Shown: positions 5,454-7,979 of the stretch, piece by piece | Numbering within the stretch: position 1 is the stretch's first letter | Layout of the letters: each line of letters opens with the position of its first letter | Assembly: GCA_964626495.1 (NCBI GenBank) | Contig: CAZVFT010000098.1 | Coordinates: 1 to 7,979 of the forward strand | DNA: 7,979 nt | Direction of reading: 5' to 3' | Source: JACNLN01 sp964626495 | GTDB lineage: Bacteria > Fidelibacterota > Marinisomatia > Marinisomatales > CAZVFT01 | Made by a program: the position numbers and the translations under genes | Notes under the pieces: model-generated | What the model was told of the DNA's origin: nothing | Database searches by the model: none | The model's input: only the letters and a program-made list of their open reading frames with translations

Positions 5454-6401
5454 CTATGGAACAACGACGGAATGTGAAAGTACGTAATTACCCCCATTTG
5501 CATCAGCGCGATAAAATTCTACCAAACAGTGGATATCTTTTACCCAAACTTTCAAAAAAGTGCTGGGCGCACCTGTGTCACCCATACCCCGACAATGACC
5601 ATCATCAAACTGCCAGATGCCGTTGATGAATGAGTAAGAAGCATCATGTGTGTGTCCACAGAAAAATGCCGTTACATCATGGGAACGCAATAATTTCTGA
5701 AAACGATGACTGTTCTCAGGATACTGATCCAGGTTGATTCCTTTATGTCGGTGTCTTCCGCTGTCTATGTCAGGAATAGATACAATCGGCTCATGCCCTA
5801 ATATAAATATTAGTGGCTTATTATTCTCCTCCAGATCAGCTTTGATCCAGCGATAAACATTGTCTACAATATTACCTTTTTTATTGTTATCCGATTTCCC
5901 ATCACAATATTGATTAATTGCAATAAAATGGGCATTTTTATAATCAAAAGAATACATTGTTTCTTCACAATTCTCAGGTCCCACTCTCATAAGATAGGGT
6001 ATATTTTGTCCCCATTTTCGCAGCCAATCCATATAAGCTTTGGACCATGATTCATGATTCCCTACAACAGGATACCACAGATAGTCCTCACCCAGTACTT
6101 TATCAAGCACAGATCTGACATGCCAGGGTGGATCAACATCACCGGGGCTAACCATAAAATCCCCCTTACCAACATCCTTGATAGCTTCACAAGCACCTAA
6201 AAAATATTCAGAAGTTTGATATTCTGGTCCAGCGTAATCACGAATATCAGAAGCAACAATAAAAGAGAAATCAGCTTCTTGTTTAATTAATTCTTCCTGA
6301 GATTGAGCATAGACCAACGGAATCAGGACGAATAATACAACAGTAACTAAGATTGTGAAATAACTGAATCTTTTATTTATCTTTCTGTCTTTTTCTTGCA
6401 T
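5454..6401 (-). CDS. Secreted calcineurin-like metallophosphoesterase
   Basis: 315 residues. Residues 1-32 are a Sec signal peptide or N-terminal anchor: KDRKINKR, a hydrophobic run (about 14-30), then VYA with probable cleavage before Q33. The metallophosphoesterase motifs follow in order: D52 (ASDIRD), GDVD (87-90), GNHE (114-117), H203 in GHEP and GHTH (249-252). These coordinate the two-metal centre that hydrolyses phosphate esters. One ligand is unusual: motif I is normally D-x-H, but here it is D-I-R (R54). The substrate cannot be inferred; the protein should act in the periplasm or outside the cell. The start is supported by GAGGAG 6 nt upstream. The 192-bp gap before it suggests its own promoter rather than an operon with the PLP gene. 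After the stop there is only a weak terminator, then the IS30 copy. Confidence 0.88.
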   Translation of the reverse strand: MQEKDRKINKRFSYFTILVTVVLFVLIPLVYAQSQEELIKQEADFSFIVASDIRDYAGPEYQTSEYFLGACEAIKDVGKGDFMVSPGDVDPPWHVRSVLDKVLGEDYLWYPVVGNHESWSKAYMDWLRKWGQNIPYLMRVGPENCEETMYSFDYKNAHFIAINQYCDGKSDNNKKGNIVDNVYRWIKADLEENNKPLIFILGHEPIVSIPDIDSGRHRHKGINLDQYPENSHRFQKLLRSHDVTAFFCGHTHDASYSFINGIWQFDDGHCRGMGDTGAPSTFLKVWVKDIHCLVEFYRADANGGNYVLSHSVVVP

Positions 6402-6499
6402 TTTTATCTCCTCAATTCAATAACAATTTACAATTCCCATACGCAGTAATAATTATCTGAATGGTGATCTTCATTCTAAATTCTCTCTTCGTCATAACA

Positions 6500-6524
6500 T
6501 CACCCTGCCTGACACGGGGGGTGA
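6500..6524. repeat. GC-rich imperfect hairpin in the phosphoesterase/PLP-gene spacer
   Basis: TCACCC (6500-6505) and GGGTGA (6519-6524) form a perfect 6-bp inverted repeat around a 13-nt centre, in an otherwise AT-rich spacer of 193 bp. No T-tract follows directly on either strand; the nearest T-run (6534-6539) is about 10 nt away on the + side, where no gene ends. The core CCTGCCTGAC resembles the CCTGCCCGAC edge of the transposase mini-element, but the match is short. Confidence 0.3.
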
Positions 6525-6594
6525 CACAATTAGTTTTTTCCCTCGCTGGTGAATTGAACGTGCTAAACCCTTCTTTCTGCTCTATTAAGATGAT

Positions 6595-7779
6595 TCACAA
6601 AAGTTGAAGTGCTTGTTCCAAATCAGCGATAAGTTCATCAGATTTTTCAATCCCCACGGAAATTCGAACGAGTCCATCGGTGATTCCCGCCTGCAACCGG
6701 CTTTCTTTGTCCATTGACGAATGAGTCATTGATGCCGGATGCTGGATCAGAGATTCTACTCCTCCAAGACTGACAGCAAGTTGAAGTAAATGGACATTAT
6801 TCATTAACGTCTTACCAGCTTTCACTCCCCCCCTCAACTCAAACACAATCATTCCGCCAAACTTACTCATTTGCTTTGTAGCAATTTCATATTGAGGGTG
6901 CGATTTTAATCCCGGATATCTGACCCACTCTACCTTTGGGTGACCTTCCAAAAATTCTGCGATGATCTGTGCATTCTTGCAATGTTTTTCCATTCTTATG
7001 GAAAGGGTTTTTATTCCACGATGAACCAGAAACGCATCAAATGGAGATAATACTCCTCCGATTTGGTTCAATGTCTTTCGGAAATTTTTATAGGTTTCCT
7101 CATCCTTGACCACAACTACGCCACCAATCACATCTGCATGTCCATTTAAATATTTGGTCAAACTGTGCAGAACGATATCGGCACCCATATCCAGAGGTTT
7201 TTGCAGAATAGGACTCGTAAACGTATTATCCACAACTATGAGTGCCCCATGTTCGTGCGCCAAATCAGCAATGGCACGAATATCAGAAATCACCAGCGTG
7301 GGATTCCCCGGCGTTTCCAAATACACAATCTTTGTGCCATCTCTGAAAGATTTTTTCACTTCATCAATCCCTGATGTATCTGCAAATGTGGCTTCCACAC
7401 CATATCTTTTCATAACATTATTTAACAAAGTTACCGTCGGGCCATACACAGCCTTTGAACATATCAAATGATCTCCTTTGGAGACAAGAGAAGTGAAGAC
7501 TGTGTGAATCGCTGCCATTCCACTGGCACAGGCAAGAGCCCTGTATCCGTTTTCCAAAATTGCCATAGCGTTTTCAAATGCCTGTATCGTAGGATTCCCC
7601 ATGCGGGTATAGATAAATCCTTCTTCTTCACCCCGGAACAAGTTAGCCCCATGTTCAACATCTCGAAATTTAAACGTGGAAGTCTGATAAATTGGAGGTA
7701 CCACAGCGAGATGTTCGTTATCCTCAATCCCCGCATGGACCACTTTTGTTTCATCAGAAAAATTTCTCAAATCTTTCAT
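6595..7779 (-). CDS. Cys/Met-metabolism PLP-dependent enzyme (methionine gamma-lyase / cystathionine gamma-synthase-like)
   Basis: 394 residues, the normal length of this fold-type I family. Y57 and R59 in YTRMGNPT bind the cofactor phosphate of the neighbouring subunit. SGMAA (86-90) is the phosphate-binding loop, Y112 stacks on the ring, D184 (VVDNTF) holds the pyridine nitrogen, K209 in HSLTKYLNGH forms the Schiff base, and R372 (LVRISVG) binds the substrate carboxylate. The general style suggests methionine gamma-lyase (methionine to methanethiol, 2-oxobutyrate and ammonia), but the Cys typical of classical lyases after Tyr-Gly is Pro here (YGPT, P114). Cystathionine gamma-synthase/lyase or O-acylhomoserine sulfhydrylase activity therefore remains possible. 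It is cytoplasmic. The start is supported by GGAGAGGG about 7 nt upstream. It is not clearly in an operon with the phosphoesterase. Confidence 0.9.
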   Translation of the reverse strand: MKDLRNFSDETKVVHAGIEDNEHLAVVPPIYQTSTFKFRDVEHGANLFRGEEEGFIYTRMGNPTIQAFENAMAILENGYRALACASGMAAIHTVFTSLVSKGDHLICSKAVYGPTVTLLNNVMKRYGVEATFADTSGIDEVKKSFRDGTKIVYLETPGNPTLVISDIRAIADLAHEHGALIVVDNTFTSPILQKPLDMGADIVLHSLTKYLNGHADVIGGVVVVKDEETYKNFRKTLNQIGGVLSPFDAFLVHRGIKTLSIRMEKHCKNAQIIAEFLEGHPKVEWVRYPGLKSHPQYEIATKQMSKFGGMIVFELRGGVKAGKTLMNNVHLLQLAVSLGGVESLIQHPASMTHSSMDKESRLQAGITDGLVRISVGIEKSDELIADLEQALQLL

Positions 7780-7979
7780 TCTACAACCCTCTCCATATAT
7801 ATTTCATTCAATCCATCATAAAAATTTAAAAATATTTTCTTATGACTTTAGTACAAATATTTATACTATTAAGAGTTCACTCCGAAAAAGTAAACACGCC
7901 GATCTTTCTATTAATTATAAAAACCCACTAGTGTCCGGTAAAAGTTTTGAAACAGGTCTGAAACTCCCCGAAGTTGGGA
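7780..7979. other. Noncoding upstream region of the PLP gene; possible element edge at the far end
   Basis: The 200 bp hold the PLP gene leader. The proximal 75 bp are very AT-rich, with the ribosome-binding site at 7787-7794. No promoter matches well, although TATAAA-like sequence lies near 7855-7865. I see no riboswitch-like fold. From about 7926 the composition changes: the palindrome CACTAGTG (7926-7933) is followed by TCCGGTAAAA, and all six frames stay too short to judge. Confidence 0.4.

Noticed and set aside
6555..6580. GTTCAATTC on the minus strand resembling a tRNA T-loop
   Set aside because: The flanking bases do not form the 5-bp T-stem and no other tRNA arms are present.
6687..6694. 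CCCGCCTG, identical to the left end of the mini-element, within the PLP gene
   Set aside because: It encodes the family-typical run around RLQAGITDG with no extra residues and no CGGGCAGG end nearby, so it is a chance match in native coding sequence.
7911..7979. Open minus-strand frame of 22 codons ending at TAA 7911-7913, possibly the end of an upstream gene
   Set aside because: Other frames over the same bases are similarly open and the stretch is too short to show a domain or codon bias.

Overview
The window suggests a bacterium of the Fibrobacteres-Chlorobi-Bacteroidetes (FCB) superphylum or a neighbour such as Marinimicrobia, Calditrichaeota or Ignavibacteria. The best clue is the partial gene at the left edge. 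It encodes a secreted repeat protein that ends in a type IX secretion (T9SS) type A sorting domain with the phrase YPNPFNP, which is very common in those lineages. The DNA looks moderately AT-rich. The phylum call is inference from one domain and overall style, not a placement.

Layout. Positions 1-1047 (+) hold the 3' part of the T9SS-exported FG-GAP/VCBS-like repeat protein. A 290-bp AT-rich convergent spacer follows. Every other gene is on the minus strand. In the direction of transcription they are: a Cys/Met-metabolism PLP enzyme (7779-6595), a secreted calcineurin-like metallophosphoesterase (6401-5454), a complete IS30-family insertion sequence (about 5386-4263), tldD (4211-2685) and pmbA/tldE (2681-1338). 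The stretch 7780-7979 is noncoding as far as can be seen, and its outer end may be the edge of another element.

How the genes fit. tldD and pmbA are a tight operon: 3 bp apart, with the pmbA Shine-Dalgarno inside the end of tldD. They should form the TldD/TldE heteromeric metallopeptidase. TldD carries an N-terminal twin-arginine (Tat) signal, and an internal ATG with a strong ribosome-binding site sits exactly where a leaderless TldD would begin. One gene could therefore yield an exported and a cytoplasmic form. The IS30 copy sits 51 bp upstream of tldD in the same orientation, so it may have separated the operon from its original promoter.

Most unusual feature. The IS30 transposase contains two extra in-frame segments, 33 bp and 27 bp, compared with the family pattern. 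They are GC-rich and share identical 8-bp ends (CCCGCCTG and CGGGCAGG on the + strand) around different cores. Each lies within about three residues of a catalytic acid. They look like two members of a small interspersed element tolerated in coding sequence, comparable in behaviour to Rickettsia palindromic elements. A possible decayed relative lies in the spacer at 1222-1252.
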